A DNA stretch of 64,000 bases, taken from JAJFJD01 sp965228695. Lineage in GTDB: Bacteria > Pseudomonadota > Alphaproteobacteria > UBA8366. Position 1 is the stretch's first letter. The number at the start of each line of letters is the position of its first letter. The notes under the pieces were generated by a model. The model did no database searches and was not told where the DNA came from. It was given only the letters and a program-made list of their open reading frames with translations. The stretch covers positions 2,046,001-2,110,000 of the forward strand of contig CBDDIB010000002.1 of the NCBI GenBank assembly GCA_965228695.1, given 5' to 3'. Below, one piece after another: positions 25,885 through 34,001 of the stretch. Position numbers and translations under genes: made by a program.

Positions 25885-27618
25885 ATGGTCGAGATCACAC
25901 GCTCGAAAACCGACATTCTGATCCTTGGCAGCGGCGGCGCCGGATTGTTCGCGGCGCTGCATGCCCATAAGGCCGACCCTGACTTGTCGATCACGATCGC
26001 GGTCAAAGGGTTGTTGGGGAAATGCGGCTGCACGCGGATGGTGCAGGGCGGCTACAACGTCGCCATCGCCGCCGAGGATTCGGTCGAGCGCCATTTCATG
26101 GACACGATCCTGGGCGGGAAATGGCTGAACCATCAGGAGATTTCCTGGAAGCTCGTGAACGTCGCGGTCGAACGGATTCATGAGCTGGAAAACGACATGG
26201 GATGCTTCTTCGACCGTAACCCCGACGGCACGATCCATCAGAAAGCCTTCGCGGGCCAAACCTTCGATCGCACGGTGCACAAGGGAAGCCTGACCGGGAT
26301 TGAAATCATCAGCCGCCTTGCCGAACAGGTTTGGAGCCGCGGTATCCATCGCATGGAAGAACACCGGGCGGTGGCCCTGGTGCCGTCCACGGATGGGAAG
26401 CGGATCGCCGGCGTGCTGATGATCAACATGCAGACCGGCGATTTTCATTTCGTCCAGGCACAAGCGGTGATGATCGGCACCGGCGGCGGCCCGACCATGT
26501 ACAAATTCCATACGCCCTCGGGCGACAAGTCCTGCGACGGCATGGCGATGGCCTTACGGGCGGGGCTGCCGTTGATCGATATGGAGATGGTGCAGTTCCA
26601 TCCGACGGGTCTGGTCGCGGGCGAGGACACGCGCATTACCGGAACCATCATCGAGGAAGGCCTGCGCGGCGCCGGCGGATACCTGCTCGACGGTAATGAG
26701 CAGCGCTTCATGCACGAGTTCGACGAGCGCGGCGAGCGGGCGACCCGCGATATCGTCAGCCGCGCCATGTACGAAATGATGAAGCAGGGCCGCACCGCCC
26801 CGAACGGCGGCCTCTATATCACCATGGCGCATCTCGACCCGAAGATGGTCGTGCAGCAGTTCAAGGGCATGGTCGATCGCTGCCGCGATGTCGGATTCGA
26901 TCTCGTCGGCGGTTTGGTCGAGGTGGTGCCGACCGCGCATTACATGATGGGTGGCATCAAGTTCGACGAGAACTGCTTCACCGATATTCCGGGCGTGTTC
27001 GTCGCGGGCGAGGATGCGGGCGGGGCGCATGGTGCAAACCGTCTTGGCGGCAACGGCGTCGCGAACTCGACAGTCTTCGGCGGCGTTGCCGGGGACACCA
27101 TGGCGCCATGGGTGCGCCGCGACGGCGAACTGTCCGATCCCGACGAGGCCATAATCGAAGAGACGATCTCGCGATGCCTCACGCCGTTCTCGAACGACGG
27201 CGGCAGCGTCACCGACCTGCGGCTTCGGCTTTACGAACTGATGTGGGAAGAGGTGGGCATTACCCGGACGGCCGAGAGCCTCAACCGCGGTCTCGCCGGA
27301 CTGGACGAGCTGGAAAACGACCTGCAGTCCATCGGATTGGCGGAAAGCAATCGGGCCTTCAATCTTACCTGGCACGATTGGATGAACCTGGACAGCCAAA
27401 TCCTTGTAAGCCGGGCCATCGCGATGGCGGCCCTGGCGCGCGAGGATTCGCGCGGTGCACATTTCCGGGACGATTTTCCGGAAACCCGCGACCTGGAGAC
27501 CTCCGCCAATACGGTTGTTCGACGCGAGGGCGACGCTATTTCTATTGATACGAGCCCCGTTGCCTTCACGCGGATCAAGCCCGGCGAGACATTGTTGGCC
27601 GAAGACGCCGCCGAATGA
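25885..27618 (+). CDS. Succinate dehydrogenase/fumarate reductase-type flavoprotein
   Basis: A 577-residue FAD protein. The dinucleotide-binding fold is DILILGSGGAGLFAALHA at the N-terminus. Dicarboxylate-site residues are conserved: His in EMVQFHPTGLVAGED, the catalytic Arg in RATRDIVSRAM, His in HYMMGGIKF and Arg in ANRLGGNGV. In the segment where SdhA and FrdA attach FAD through a His (SHTVAAxGG), this protein has GCTRMVQGGY, so the His position is Cys49. FAD is therefore probably not bound in the usual covalent way. It follows the anchors by 19 bases and precedes the fumarase genes. Direction of catalysis cannot be decided. Confidence 0.9.
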   Translation: MVEITRSKTDILILGSGGAGLFAALHAHKADPDLSITIAVKGLLGKCGCTRMVQGGYNVAIAAEDSVERHFMDTILGGKWLNHQEISWKLVNVAVERIHELENDMGCFFDRNPDGTIHQKAFAGQTFDRTVHKGSLTGIEIISRLAEQVWSRGIHRMEEHRAVALVPSTDGKRIAGVLMINMQTGDFHFVQAQAVMIGTGGGPTMYKFHTPSGDKSCDGMAMALRAGLPLIDMEMVQFHPTGLVAGEDTRITGTIIEEGLRGAGGYLLDGNEQRFMHEFDERGERATRDIVSRAMYEMMKQGRTAPNGGLYITMAHLDPKMVVQQFKGMVDRCRDVGFDLVGGLVEVVPTAHYMMGGIKFDENCFTDIPGVFVAGEDAGGAHGANRLGGNGVANSTVFGGVAGDTMAPWVRRDGELSDPDEAIIEETISRCLTPFSNDGGSVTDLRLRLYELMWEEVGITRTAESLNRGLAGLDELENDLQSIGLAESNRAFNLTWHDWMNLDSQILVSRAIAMAALAREDSRGAHFRDDFPETRDLETSANTVVRREGDAISIDTSPVAFTRIKPGETLLAEDAAE

Positions 27619-27630
27619 AAGAGGTGCGCC

Positions 27631-28593
27631 ATGATTAAGAAAGACACGATCCTCGAAGCGGGAAAAGAAATTATGAGCCGCGCGGCGATTGAGATTCCGC
27701 GCGACTACAAGGACGGCATCGGAAAGATGGTTGAGCAGGAGGAAGAGGAGCTTAGCCGCTTCGTCCTGCAGTCGATGCTGGAAAACTGGGATGCGGCCGA
27801 GGAAGACCGCCGCGCCATGTGCGCCGACACCGGCGTGCCGCGCTACTTCGTCAAAGCCGGAAACGAGGCGCAGATCGAAGGTGGTTTTGTCGCTCTGGAG
27901 CACATGCTGCGAAAGGCGACGGCAGAGGCCACCTACGATATTCCGCTTCGGCCGAACCGGGTTCATCCCCTGAGCCGCCACGACAACAACAACAATGTCG
28001 GCATCAACGCGCCGGAGATCGAGTTCAGCTTCGAGCCGGATGCCGACTGGGTTGATGTCACGTCGGTGCACAAAGGCGGCCTGTTCGGCAGCGATTACCG
28101 CATGCTGTTTCCCGGCGATGGTATCGATGGGATCAAGAAGTTCTTCCTCGACGTCATGTATGAATTCGGACGGCGCGGGCTTGCCTGCCAGCCGGCGATC
28201 GTCGGCGTCGGCTTGGGCGGCAGCAAGGATATCGCCATGACCCTCGGCAAGCAGGCGGCCTGTCTGCGCACCGTCGGCGAGGCAAACCCGGATCCGGAGA
28301 TCGCCGCGCTCGAGGCCGAGTTGAAGGAGATGGGCAACAATATCGGCATGGGGCCGATGGGCTTCGTCGGAAAGTCCATGGTTATCGATTGCCATATCGA
28401 GGTCGGCTACACGCATACCGGCGGGATGCCGATGAGCGTGCACAGCTTCTGCCTGTCGTCGCGCCGCGCGACCGCCCGGCTGCATGCGGACGGCAGCGTC
28501 GAATACCGCACCGACCCGCAGTGGTTCACGCCCTACATGCGGCGCGACACGGTCGATTGGACAGCCACCGAAACGGCGAGGGCCGCGGGATGA
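27631..28593 (+). CDS. Class I fumarate hydratase, alpha subunit
   Basis: A 320-residue protein matching the N-terminal half of class I fumarases and the alpha subunit of L-tartrate dehydratase. Cluster-ligating Cys candidates are C64 in RAMCADTGVPRYF, one in QAACLRTVGEA, and one in SFCLSSRRATARL. The [4Fe-4S] enzyme hydrates fumarate to L-malate; an L-tartrate-type substrate is an alternative. It lies 12 bases after the flavoprotein gene, and its stop overlaps the beta subunit start, so it belongs to the same operon. Confidence 0.9.
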   Translation: MIKKDTILEAGKEIMSRAAIEIPRDYKDGIGKMVEQEEEELSRFVLQSMLENWDAAEEDRRAMCADTGVPRYFVKAGNEAQIEGGFVALEHMLRKATAEATYDIPLRPNRVHPLSRHDNNNNVGINAPEIEFSFEPDADWVDVTSVHKGGLFGSDYRMLFPGDGIDGIKKFFLDVMYEFGRRGLACQPAIVGVGLGGSKDIAMTLGKQAACLRTVGEANPDPEIAALEAELKEMGNNIGMGPMGFVGKSMVIDCHIEVGYTHTGGMPMSVHSFCLSSRRATARLHADGSVEYRTDPQWFTPYMRRDTVDWTATETARAAG

Positions 28594-29249
28594 GAAAAGT
28601 TCGATTGAAGATTCCGGTTACCGACAAGGACCTCGAAGGGTTGGAACTCGGCGACGCGGTCTACCTGGACGGCATCGTTTATACCGGCCGGGAAGGGGTG
28701 TATAGCCGCGCCATCGGCGAAGGCATCAAGCCGCCGGTCGATCTGAAGGCGCTGTCGAACGTGACATTCCATTGCTCGCCCGCGGCCGCGGTCCGGCCGG
28801 ACGGGACCTACAACATCGGCGCGGTGACCGCGACGGCGAGCTTCCGCTTCGCCAAGTGGCTGACCGAGTGGTTCGAGCTGTCGGGCGTCAAGATCATCAT
28901 GGGCAAGGGCGGCATGTCCGAAGAGGACTACCGCAAGTATTTCGTGCCCAACAAGGCAATCTACCTGACAACGGTCGGCTACGGCACCGGGGCCTTGCTC
29001 GGCCGGGGTATCACGCGCGTCAAGGACGTGCTGTGGCTCGACGAGCTCGGCATCGCCCAGGCGATCTGGATCCTGGAGGTGGAGAATTTCGGCCCCTTCC
29101 TGGTCGAGAGCGATTTGCAAGGCAACAGCCTGTTCGAGCGGGAGAATCGCCGCACCCAGCCGATGGTCTCCAAGGCGTTCGAAGGTCTGAAAGAACCGGC
29201 GCTTAAACGGTACGGAGAGACCACCTCGCGTGAAGACGAGGTGGTCTGA
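28590..29249 (+). CDS. Class I fumarate hydratase, beta subunit
   Basis: A 219-residue protein matching the C-terminal half of class I fumarases. Diagnostic segments are HCSPAAAVRPDGTYNIGAVTATAS and MGKGGMSEEDYRKYF, quoted here in parts of the natural order; these surround the substrate loop. The ATG at 28590 overlaps the alpha-subunit stop as ATGA, ensuring equal synthesis. A perfect hairpin overlaps the last codons and the stop. It ends the six-gene operon. Confidence 0.9.
   Translation: MRKVRLKIPVTDKDLEGLELGDAVYLDGIVYTGREGVYSRAIGEGIKPPVDLKALSNVTFHCSPAAAVRPDGTYNIGAVTATASFRFAKWLTEWFELSGVKIIMGKGGMSEEDYRKYFVPNKAIYLTTVGYGTGALLGRGITRVKDVLWLDELGIAQAIWILEVENFGPFLVESDLQGNSLFERENRRTQPMVSKAFEGLKEPALKRYGETTSREDEVV
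29218..29247 (+). other. Perfect hairpin spanning the end of the fumarase beta gene
   Basis: Arms AGACCACCTCG (29218-29228) and CGAGGTGGTCT (29237-29247) pair perfectly over 11 bp with an 8-base loop. The structure is inside the coding sequence and runs into the stop codon. No T-tract follows, so a classic intrinsic terminator is unlikely; it could protect the 3' end of the mRNA or assist rho-dependent termination. Confidence 0.6.
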
Positions 29250-29342
29250 CCGTTGGGGAGGATGCAGCTTACGCTGCGTTAGGCGGTAACGAGGGTTTGG
29301 CCGCGCCCTGGCGCGACGCGGCCGGTTGCCGAAACTTTCGTC

Positions 29343-30101
29343 TTAAAAAGATTTCGACACGGTGAAGACGGCCCGGGCATCGCACAGGCTGCCGCCGCAT
29401 TCCGACGTGCTGAGATCTGTATCGACATAGGCCAGGCTGAGATCGAAGCCCAGGATGTTCCGGGTGACCGAGATCGACCAGTCGGTATAGTCGGTGCTGC
29501 CGGAATTATCGAAAAAGCTGTACCCGACATGGCCGTCGACCGAAAACTTGTACGGCAACGGAACGCTGACATCGCCGGCAATGTAATACGCATCGCCAAT
29601 GCCGCCGAAGAAGTCCGGCGACCAGTAGAACTGTCCGCCGACCGACGCGACGCCGAAGTCGTAGCCGACACCGCCGCCCGCTTCGATATAGTCGTAGTCC
29701 AGGCCATCCCGCGCGTTGGGATAGTTGTAGTAGATCGCGAAGGCTTCCAGCGAGACGCCGCCGATTTCCGTACCCAATCCGCCCGAGTAGTCGATCTCGA
29801 TATGCGCGTTATCGCCGTCCGAGAAATCGACGTTCGATGCCCAGGCACTCGCAAAAGTATTGATTTTCTGACCGCCGACCATGAAATCCTTCGACCATCC
29901 GAATGAACCTTGAATGGCAGGGCCTTCATTGGTCTGTGAGATGCCGCGGAAGGTGTAGTCGGTCGTCCCCGCGACTTCGGCTGAAAACGTTCCGATTTGG
30001 TCGAAGAACTTGTCGACCTCGTCCTTATCTTCGGCGGCGGATGCCCCCGTCCCCGTCGCCAAAAAGAAAGCAATGGCGCAAGCGAGCACTCTCTTATGCA
30101 T
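29343..30101 (-). CDS. TorF-family outer-membrane protein (putative porin)
   Basis: A 252-residue protein with a Sec signal peptide (MHKRVLACAIAFFLATG, cleavage near GASAAE). The mature part has alternating beta strands ending in VFTVSKSF, with the C-terminal Phe typical of outer-membrane barrels, and the family feature TDYTFRGISQTNEGPAIQG near its N-terminus. The function is unknown; TorF proteins are thought to be channels. The ATG at 30101 follows an AAAGGA element, which I prefer over an ATG six codons upstream. It is convergent with the fumarase operon and followed upstream by a 558-bp gap. Confidence 0.85.
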   Translation of the reverse strand: MHKRVLACAIAFFLATGTGASAAEDKDEVDKFFDQIGTFSAEVAGTTDYTFRGISQTNEGPAIQGSFGWSKDFMVGGQKINTFASAWASNVDFSDGDNAHIEIDYSGGLGTEIGGVSLEAFAIYYNYPNARDGLDYDYIEAGGGVGYDFGVASVGGQFYWSPDFFGGIGDAYYIAGDVSVPLPYKFSVDGHVGYSFFDNSGSTDYTDWSISVTRNILGFDLSLAYVDTDLSTSECGGSLCDARAVFTVSKSF

Positions 30102-30659
30102 GTTTTTTCCTTTCGTCATGCGATGCATACGCAAACTCCGGTAGGAGGTCGCAAGACGCGTGCCACGAAGGAAAACAAGCAATTGATTGATATTGTTAAA
30201 TTTAATGGCCGCCTAAAAAACAACCATTAATATTTTAGCCCTAATTTTGAGCAACATGACCTAAAAATGGACGGCTTGTGATATGCGGTCACTCGGATGC
30301 AATCACAAAGAGAGAGCGGTTTCCGTCTTTGGAAACCGCCCTTAGGCACAGGGAGAGAAATTGGTTTGGCTTGCGTCAACGAAGGGCAAATTGAGTTTTG
30401 GGTTGCGCCGCTGAAATGGTCGGATTCAGCCGCCTTCTCCTCTTGCTGTCGAGGTCCGCGCGATATCGGCATTGCTCGATGGATCGCGTGAAACTCGTCC
30501 GTATACATCCGTAGTGAAGCGCCTAAATGCAAAAATATGGTTAACAAAAAAGGAATTTTTTCATAGATCGGTTAAAATTATGGCCGGGTCGTTGACGCTG
30601 ATTATCCGCCGTCCTAGCTTGAGGTATTCCCAACCCAAGCAAGACTGCACCTTAATTCT
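30102..30659. other. Gene-poor, AT-richer interval between TorF gene and selA
   Basis: This 558-base stretch has no credible gene. It contains a perfect hairpin with arms GCGGTTTCC (30316-30324) and GGAAACCGC (30331-30339) and a 6-base loop, several AT-rich blocks (30180-30260 and 30525-30580) suited to promoters for the TorF gene, and the likely selA promoter near its right end. A 64-codon frame at 30297-30491 has no ribosome site and no family resemblance. Confidence 0.6.
30592..30620 (+). promoter_or_regulatory. Candidate sigma-70 promoter of selA
   Basis: TTGACG at 30592-30597 and TAGCTT at 30615-30620 are separated by 17 bases and lie 40 bases upstream of the selA start. The -10 element is weak. 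This is the best match in the short leader. Confidence 0.45.
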
Positions 30660-32072
30660 ATGGCAAAAGCCGCTTCGCCAGCCCGACCCGTGTTGCCTTC
30701 CGTCGATCGTATGTTGCGGCATGCGTCGATCGAGGCCCTGAGCACGGCACATGGGCGGCCGCTCGTGACGGATGCGGTGCGGGATGTGCTGGATGCTGCC
30801 CGCCGCGCTATGCGCGATGACAGCGGCGCTGCTCTGGCCGAAGAGGACCTGATTCACGGCATTGAGGAACGGGTCGCCGACATCCTGCGACCGTCCCTGG
30901 TTCCCGTCTTCAACCTTACCGGCACCGTGCTGCACACGAATCTCGGCCGCGCCGCCTTGCCGCAGGAAGCACTGGATGCCGTAATCGCGGTTTCGGGCGG
31001 CGCGAGCAACCTTGAATACGATTTGGGTACCGGCCGGCGCGGCGACCGGGACGATCATATCGAAGACGTGATCTGCCGTTTGACCGGCGCCGAAGCCGCG
31101 ACGGTGGTGAACAATAATGCGGCCGCGGTGCTGCTGGTCCTCAATACCTTGGCGATGCGCAAGGAAGTGCCCGTGTCGCGCGGCCAGCTCATCGAGATCG
31201 GCGGCGCATTCCGGATTCCTGACATCATGTCGCGGGCGGGATGCAAGCTTTGTGAAGTGGGCACGACGAACCGGACGCACCTGAAAGACTTCGAGGCGGC
31301 GATCGGACCGCGCACGGCGCTGCTGATGGCGGTGCATACCAGCAATTACGAAGTTCAGGGATTCACCGCCGAGGTTCCCGAAGACAAACTCGCCGAGCTT
31401 GCGCATCGCCACGGCCTGCCCTGCGTGGTCGATTTGGGCAGCGGCACATTGGTCGATCTCGAGGCCTTCGGGTTGCCGCATGAGCCGACCCCGGCGGAGG
31501 CGATCGCCGCCGGCGCCGATCTTGTTACCTTCAGCGGCGACAAGCTGTTGGGCGGACCACAGGCCGGCATCATCGTCGGCCGCAAGGACTTGGTCGCTAA
31601 GGTGCGGAAGAACCCGCTCAAACGCGCGCTGCGGTTGGACAAGATGACGATCGCCGCCTTGGCCACGGTGTTCCGGCTCTATCTCGACCCAGACCGCCTG
31701 GCCGAGCGCATGCCGGCGCTACGGTCGTTGACGCGGTCCGCCGCCGACATTCGGGCGCTGGCGGAGCGGCTGCGGCCGGTCGTTGCCGGGGCCGTGGGGG
31801 ACGGCATGACGGTTGTGATCGACGCATGCCATAGCCAGATCGGCAGCGGTGCTTTGCCGGTGGACCTGTTGCCGAGCGCGGCGTTGGTGATCCAGCCCAA
31901 CACCGGCAAGCGCGGGGCGGGGCGCGCGTTGAAACGGTTGGCGACTGCGTTCCGGCAGTTGCCGCAACCGGTCATCGGACGCATTCAAAACGACGCCTTT
32001 ATGCTGGACCTCCGTTGCCTGGAGGATGAAAAAGCCTTTGCGGACCAGCTCCGCCATCTTTCGGTGAGGTGA
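30660..32072 (+). CDS. selA: L-seryl-tRNA(Sec) selenium transferase
   Basis: A 470-residue PLP enzyme that converts seryl-tRNA(Sec) to selenocysteyl-tRNA(Sec) using selenophosphate, as a cytoplasmic ring-shaped decamer. The N-terminal tRNA-binding region has LPSVDRMLRH; the catalytic core has NLTGTVLHTNLGRAALP, and the PLP-binding Lys lies in TFSGDKLLGGPQAG (about residue 295). Length matches the bacterial family. It starts the sel locus and lies 9 bases before selB, so the two form an operon. No clear ribosome site precedes the ATG. Confidence 0.97.
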   Translation: MAKAASPARPVLPSVDRMLRHASIEALSTAHGRPLVTDAVRDVLDAARRAMRDDSGAALAEEDLIHGIEERVADILRPSLVPVFNLTGTVLHTNLGRAALPQEALDAVIAVSGGASNLEYDLGTGRRGDRDDHIEDVICRLTGAEAATVVNNNAAAVLLVLNTLAMRKEVPVSRGQLIEIGGAFRIPDIMSRAGCKLCEVGTTNRTHLKDFEAAIGPRTALLMAVHTSNYEVQGFTAEVPEDKLAELAHRHGLPCVVDLGSGTLVDLEAFGLPHEPTPAEAIAAGADLVTFSGDKLLGGPQAGIIVGRKDLVAKVRKNPLKRALRLDKMTIAALATVFRLYLDPDRLAERMPALRSLTRSAADIRALAERLRPVVAGAVGDGMTVVIDACHSQIGSGALPVDLLPSAALVIQPNTGKRGAGRALKRLATAFRQLPQPVIGRIQNDAFMLDLRCLEDEKAFADQLRHLSVR

Positions 32073-32081
32073 GCGACCGCC

Positions 32082-34001
32082 GTGATTATCGCGACCGCCG
32101 GACATATCGACCATGGCAAGACCGTCCTGGTGAAGGCGCTGACCGGTGTCGATACCGATCGCTTGCCGGAGGAAAAGGCCCGCGGCGTTTCCATCGACCT
32201 GGGCTTCGCCTATGACACATTGACCGACGGTACGCGCGTCGGCTTTATCGACGTGCCGGGGCATGAGCGGTTCGTCCGCAACATGCTGGCCGGCGTGACC
32301 GGGATCGACTTCGCGATGCTGGTGGTGGCGGCGGATGACGGCCCGATGCCGCAGACCCTCGAACATCTGGCGATCCTCGATCTGCTAGCATTGAATGCCG
32401 GCGCGGTCGCGTTGACCAAGGTCGATCGTGTCGATCCGCAGCGGGTGTCGCAGGTGCGCGATGAAATCGAACTCCTTCTCGCCGATACCGGTCTGAGCGG
32501 CGCACCGATCTTTCCGGTGTCGGGGATCACCGGCGAGGGCATTCCCGAGTTACAGCAACATCTCTCCGGTGCGGCCGCGTCGATTGCCGGCCGCCGCACC
32601 GACGGGCATTTCCGACTTGCCGTCGACCGATGCTTCACCTTATCGGGGGCTGGCGTCGTCGTGACCGGCACTGTTTTTTCCGGCACGGTTTCGGCGGGCG
32701 ACCGCTTGCTGCTTTCACCTTCCGGATTGCCGGTTCGGGTCCGGTCCATCCACGCGCAGAACCAGCAATCCGACGTCGGTACGGTCGGGCAACGCTGCGC
32801 GCTGAACATCACCGGCGGCGACATCGATCGCGACGCGGTGCATCGCGGCGATTGGGTCTTGCCGGGCGCCATCCATGCGCCGTCCGACCGGCTCGACGCC
32901 CGCATCCGATTGCTGCCGGGCGAGACCAAGGCACTTCGGCATTGGACCCCGGTGCATATTCATCTTGGGGCGATCGACGTGACCGGCCGGGTCGCCATCC
33001 TGGATGGTTGGTCGATCAAGCCGGGCGAGACCGGCCGCGTGCAACTGGTACTCGATCATCCGGTCGGGGCGTTGCGCGGGGACCGGTTGATCCTGCGCGA
33101 TCAGTCGGCGCAGCGGACCGTCGGCGGCGGCTGGATCATCGATCCGTTCTCGCCGAAGCGCGGCCGCCGGACGCCGGACCGCCTCGCCGTCCTGGAAGCC
33201 ATGGAGCTGGAAGACGCGGACGCGCGATTGTCGGCGTTGCTCGACCGGGCATCGGACGGTGTCGACCTTCAAGGGCTGGCGACCGCCTGGAATCTGCCGT
33301 CGGCGGAAGCCGAGAAACTCTGGCGCAGTGTCGATATGGTCCGGACCGGCAAGCCCGACGCGCCCGTCGGTTTTTCCCGCACGCAGTGGGCTGCGATGCA
33401 GGAGGCGGCGTTGGAACAACTCCGGGCTTGGCATGACAGATCGCCGGACCAGCCGGGCCCGGGCGAGGCCCAGCTTCGCCGCGCCATGCCGCAACGTCTG
33501 CGCGAAGATTTGTTCTCGGCGCTGATTCTGGAATTGATCCGGGACAAACGCATCTTGCGCGATGGCTCCAGCCTGCACTTGCCGGGACATCGCGCCGCGC
33601 TGGCGCCGAACGACGCGGCGATGTGGGAACGCATCCGGCCCTTGCTCGATGTGGACCATCTGCGTCCGCCGCGCGTGCGCGAGTTGGCGGAGGAGCTGGA
33701 TTACGATCTGAAACCGTTGGAACAACTGCTGATGCGGGTGACCCGCATGGGCATGCTCTATCGGGTTGCGGACAACCGCTACTACTTGCCGGACACATTG
33801 CGCCAGCTGGCGGAAATTGCGGAAGGCGTCGCTAAATCGGCGGCGGACGGCACCTTCGACGCGCGCGCCTATCGGGACGCGACCGGGATCGGCCGTAACG
33901 TGACGATCCAGGTCCTGGAATTTTTCGACAAGCAAGGGTTCACGCGGCGGACCGGCGACAACCGGGAAATTCAGCGGTCTTCGACGGAGGTCTTCGGATA
34001 G
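32082..34001 (+). CDS. selB: Selenocysteine-specific translation elongation factor
   Basis: A 639-residue GTPase that delivers selenocysteyl-tRNA to the ribosome at UGA codons marked by a SECIS hairpin. The P-loop GHIDHGKT is at residues 7-14, DVPGHE is the G3 motif, and TKVD replaces the usual NKxD. EF-Tu-like domains follow, and the C-terminal 250 residues contain the winged-helix repeats that bind the SECIS, ending in QVLEFFDKQGFTRRTGDNR. The start is a GTG. Its stop overlaps the next gene by one base. The SECIS found in this window lies 4.4 kb downstream. Confidence 0.97.
   Translation: MIIATAGHIDHGKTVLVKALTGVDTDRLPEEKARGVSIDLGFAYDTLTDGTRVGFIDVPGHERFVRNMLAGVTGIDFAMLVVAADDGPMPQTLEHLAILDLLALNAGAVALTKVDRVDPQRVSQVRDEIELLLADTGLSGAPIFPVSGITGEGIPELQQHLSGAAASIAGRRTDGHFRLAVDRCFTLSGAGVVVTGTVFSGTVSAGDRLLLSPSGLPVRVRSIHAQNQQSDVGTVGQRCALNITGGDIDRDAVHRGDWVLPGAIHAPSDRLDARIRLLPGETKALRHWTPVHIHLGAIDVTGRVAILDGWSIKPGETGRVQLVLDHPVGALRGDRLILRDQSAQRTVGGGWIIDPFSPKRGRRTPDRLAVLEAMELEDADARLSALLDRASDGVDLQGLATAWNLPSAEAEKLWRSVDMVRTGKPDAPVGFSRTQWAAMQEAALEQLRAWHDRSPDQPGPGEAQLRRAMPQRLREDLFSALILELIRDKRILRDGSSLHLPGHRAALAPNDAAMWERIRPLLDVDHLRPPRVRELAEELDYDLKPLEQLLMRVTRMGMLYRVADNRYYLPDTLRQLAEIAEGVAKSAADGTFDARAYRDATGIGRNVTIQVLEFFDKQGFTRRTGDNREIQRSSTEVFG

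Noticed and set aside
26554..28485. Minus-strand open frame of 643 codons opposite the flavoprotein and fumarase genes
   Set aside because: It is antisense to well-supported genes with conserved catalytic residues and lacks family features.
30297..30491. Possible 64-residue gene between the TorF gene and selA
   Set aside because: It has no ribosome site and includes a perfect hairpin; nothing resembles a protein family.
32715..33935. Minus-strand open frame of 406 codons opposite selB
   Set aside because: It is a shadow of the GC-rich selB gene; composition is Arg/Gln-rich and no ribosome site is seen.
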